Source: Mnemiopsis leidyi
Lineage: Eukaryota; Ctenophora; Tentaculata; Lobata; Bolinopsidae
Length of the DNA stretch: 46,000 nt
Direction of reading: 5' to 3'
NCBI GenBank assembly: GCA_000226015.1
Contig: JH154669.1
Location: 132,816 to 178,815 of the forward strand
Positions 43,038 through 46,000 of this stretch are shown here, one piece after another; positions within the stretch are counted from its first letter, which is position 1; every line of letters begins with the position of its first letter. A program made the translations under genes and the position numbers. The notes under the pieces are model-generated. The model was given only the letters and a program-made list of their open reading frames with translations, was not told the DNA's origin and made no database searches.

Positions 43038-43187
43038 TTATGGTCGTGTTGCAGCTAAATATGCAACTATGTTACTCACACACACACCCTTTAACAGTTA
43101 ATAATTTCTGCGTCTGATTAAGTTAAATCATGCCTGGAATATAATAGTTTAAAACACCACGGTGATCAAGTTATAGTTGACTCGAGA

Positions 43188-43343
43188 GTACGACTATATA
43201 GTACGACTATATAGTACGACTATATAGTACGACTATATAGTACGACTATATAGTACGACTATATAGTACGACTATATAGTACGACTATATAGTACGACTA
43301 TATAGTACGACTATATAGTACGACTATATAGTACGACTATATA
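43188..43343. repeat. Perfect 13-bp array, 12 copies
   Basis: GTACGACTATATA is repeated 12 times without a single change over 156 bp. The unit contains the palindromes GTAC and TATATA and one CpG. Confidence 0.98.
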
Positions 43344-45085
43344 GAACGTTACCTAGCACAGACACGTAGCTACCTTGATCTTGGTTTTAAGTAGGAGAAG
43401 AACCATGTCAGTAATCCTTGATGAATCCTCGCTACTTATACCCAGAACCTATGGTTAAATAGATTAGTAAGCACTTTCTATAGAAGTGCATACGACGATT
43501 TCAGAAATTTCGGCTAAAAGTATTTTTCGGTTGGAGGCGATTTTTCTGTTGCCATCCAATTCTTGATCGAAACATCAATTTCAACCGAAACATAAGTTTC
43601 TAACCCAAAAATCATTTTTTTGACTGAAACATCAGTTCTGAACCGCAAAATAAAATCTAATTTTAGACGAAAGCGTTAGTTTCAACGAAAAAATTTAAAA
43701 TAGCAGGCCGCAGCTGAAATTGAATTTGAATTTCGTTTGTTAACAAAATTTTGGTTACAACGATTTCTAATTAAAGTAGGAATCCTACCGCCATACAACT
43801 TTTCTGCAGTGTATTGCCGCTAGAAATCTATCCACACTTATCTGCAATACAGTCACCAGCTGTATCTCTCTAATAAAATAATATCTCTACTACAATATCT
43901 CTACAATAATATTGTGTACACTATTAAGTTTGACATGTGTTTATAGTATAAACACATGGTATAACAATTAAACAATTATTGTTTAAGTATAATGTTGAGT
44001 TCGCGTCATACTGGATCACAAAGACAACACAACTCTTTGTGAGCTGGAGTCCACAGAAAAACTTTCTTTTGTTACTTAGATTTGTAGAGGAGGTCGAAAC
44101 TACACGGTTTCAGGGGAAAAGTCTTTAGTCGAGAGTTCCATATAATATGTGGTAGGAGATATTAAATTAAATGTTATTTTTGTTGTTTTTCTAAAATAAA
44201 CGTTAAATTTGGTCCTAAATTAAATGCTTAAATGGCAGCACATAGTGCAACTAAACATATGCTCGAAATAACTAATTGTAAGAAAATATTGCTATTAAAG
44301 ATGAAAAGAAGGGAGACAAATTAATATCTTAATTAATTTAAATTCCGCTTTCTAGTTATGGTTATTGAAAGAGCTATTAAAATGATAGCCTAATAAGTAA
44401 GCAGGCTATTTAATCGAGATCTTGCGATTTTATAAATCGTATGATTTGTAGATCCTCCCGTAATCTAGGTTTCCCATAATTTAGGTTTCTTGTAATATAG
44501 GTTTCAAAAATCAATGTTCACGTCTGAAGAAGTTCTTCTTTTTGACCCCTCAATAGCTTGAATTGAGTCGAATCAGGTTTGATTCGAAGATGATGTATTT
44601 CACCATTTGGATTTCACCTCAGAAAAAGGTCCAGTTATCACACAACTTCAGAGACCTTTCATGTGACGTCAGATCAATGATCATGACGTAACAAGTGTTC
44701 CTGTTATTTTGTAAAGAAAAGAAAATGCAGGAGTTAAAAATCCTGTCTTTAATGTAACTTTTTTAGCCCAGTTCTGAGAATTACGTAAAAGTGGGGTATG
44801 TGATATGTACTCAGATTTCTGCACATTATACAGATTGCAAACTATCAGACTAAACTTCAAATTGGATCTTACTTAAAGTCGTGGATTGTTTATGCGATGT
44901 CATAGTACTTAGTAAAGACAGTGGAAAAATTGATCTAGTGAATAAAGTTAGGTCGCTAATTTCTGTACCCAGATAGTGGGACAAGAATTAAAGTAGGAGC
45001 CTGGAGCATGCCAGCTTTATCACATCTTAGTGACACGTCCCCCCTCAATAACACTATCTTATACTGATATATTCTTATGCAGGGC
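43344..45085. other. Non-coding stretch
   Basis: No gene seen. At 43,565–43,700 a loose repeat of GAAACAT(C/A)A(A/G)TT(T/C) occurs. A TGACGTCA-like TGACGTCAG lies near 44,663. Confidence 0.4.
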
Positions 45086-45230
45086 TTACCTTTAATATAA
45101 CATGTAATCTTGTTTATTACTTGCACGTGCCGCGTTACACCGGAAAGTGCTCCCGACCAATCAGAACGCTAGATATGCATCACGTGATGAGTTTTTCACC
45201 AATAGGAGAGCCATATTTAGGTCACATGTG
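45085..45230 (-). promoter_or_regulatory. Promoter-like cluster with minus-strand first-exon donor
   Basis: CCAAT at 45,157 and 45,199 (42 bp apart), CACGTG at 45,124 and 45,181 and CACATG at 45,223. Each CCAAT is followed at exactly 24 bp by the E-box, the same offset as at 38.4 kb. Read on the minus strand one pair is ATTGG-N12-CACGTG. An ETS-like ACCGGAAAGT lies at 45,139–45,148. On the minus strand a full donor (AAAG|GTAAGC) begins at 45,089, so a non-coding first exon of a leftward gene is likely. It may start the minus-strand coiled-coil gene. Confidence 0.45.
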
Positions 45231-46000
45231 GCAAACGCAAGCCAGTCAGCTGCTGATTTAATGAATACCTCGGATAGCTTGAACTAAATTTAGCGCAGAG
45301 AATCTGCGTTCAAATTTAATGGCCAAAACGATGGACATGGTGTTTAATAAATGAACAACGCATTATCTAAATCCAGCAGCTATTTTGCTGATCGCCCAAT
45401 TTGTCCCGTTCTAATGGAATTCAAATCTTCGCATCAAATTTTACCTTTAAAGCTCTCTAGAAATTATCAGCTCTTATCCAGCAGTCAAAATCGAATGGTT
45501 CAGCGGTCACTATAACAGATGTCATGGTGCACTTTAACATTCATATCCGGAGAATCTCTCTACAACTTACACCGTTAACATATAGTAACACTGTTTAAGG
45601 AGGTTTCTCCGCTTTTCTTGTGTATGGTTTTACCGCCAAAGCCGTATTCCTAGAAGCTAGAGTACCTAACTGCTGCAACTAATCGCTGTTACGTCATCGT
45701 TTCTGTCACGGTTTCGCTGAACGCGTTCTAGTGACTTCACAACAGTTCCGATATCGGTTTAATCAGATCAAGCAGCGCCAATCACAACGTTTAAATCCTC
45801 CCTTTAACTTATAGCTCCCTGGTCAATGTCATTTTATGTGATGCGGGTTTAATGTGATTCATTGCATCAGGAGTTAGAATATCGGCATGTTCGTTCCCTT
45901 TTTTGGCCCTTATTTGGTTGTGTGTGAAGCAACTTTTACCTTCCACTTTGATATGTCACCCTCGGGAGAGAGAGAGAGAGGAGGGGAGGAGAGAGGACGC
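45231..46000. other. Non-coding stretch
   Basis: No gene seen. A (GA)n/GGA-rich tract begins at 45,965 and runs to the window end. Confidence 0.4.

Overview
This window comes from an animal (metazoan) nuclear genome. The evidence is spliceosomal introns with GT–AG borders, rhodopsin-type seven-helix receptors, an ectodomain built from LDL-receptor class A modules, non-LTR retrotransposon remnants, many minisatellites, and about 62 % A+T sparsely filled with genes. An LDLa ectodomain on an LGR-type seven-helix domain (as in snail GRL101) together with intronless chemoreceptor-like GPCRs suggests a marine invertebrate. I cannot fix the phylum from sequence alone. There are no bacterial operons, CRISPR arrays or convincing tRNA/rRNA genes.

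Layout. Positions 1–2,300 hold a 41-bp minisatellite, a possible promoter (CCAAT/CACGTG) with a downstream splice donor, and a doublet of CRE sites. Two tandem paralogous intronless GPCR genes lie at 3,251–4,102 and 6,420–7,244, separated by a LINE 3' remnant. From 7.9 to 12.4 kb there are candidate minus-strand exons of a coiled-coil protein plus 49-, 17- and 36-bp minisatellites. A TATA-driven, intronless mu-class GST-like gene at 12,558–13,298 appears to have lost its glutathione site. Positions about 13.5–18.7 kb are a diverged tandem duplication (unit about 2.6 kb) with a 30-bp minisatellite, a perfect 20-bp hairpin in each copy, and an assembly gap at 16,153–16,610. A two-exon gene at 19,413–22,803 encodes a 1,078-residue LDLa-array/LGR-type GPCR with a signal peptide.

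The right half, 23–46 kb, is mostly non-coding. It holds isolated candidate exons on both strands, a three-exon end of a serine-rich protein (36,641–37,358, +), LINE fragments, a 56-bp GC-cored palindrome, a 280-bp purine tract, a perfect 12 x 13-bp array, and two more promoter-like clusters (38.4 and 45.2 kb) that share a CCAAT/CACGTG spacing with the one at 1.1 kb.

How they fit. The clearest theme is membrane sensing: three 7TM receptors in 20 kb. A set of phase-compatible minus-strand exons at 40.3, 33.3, 31.9, 10.2 and 7.9 kb may belong to one very long gene whose introns contain the GST-like and LDLa-receptor genes. The promoter-like element at 45.2 kb, followed by a strong minus-strand donor at 45,089, could be its start. 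That chain is inference; only the individual exon signatures are seen.
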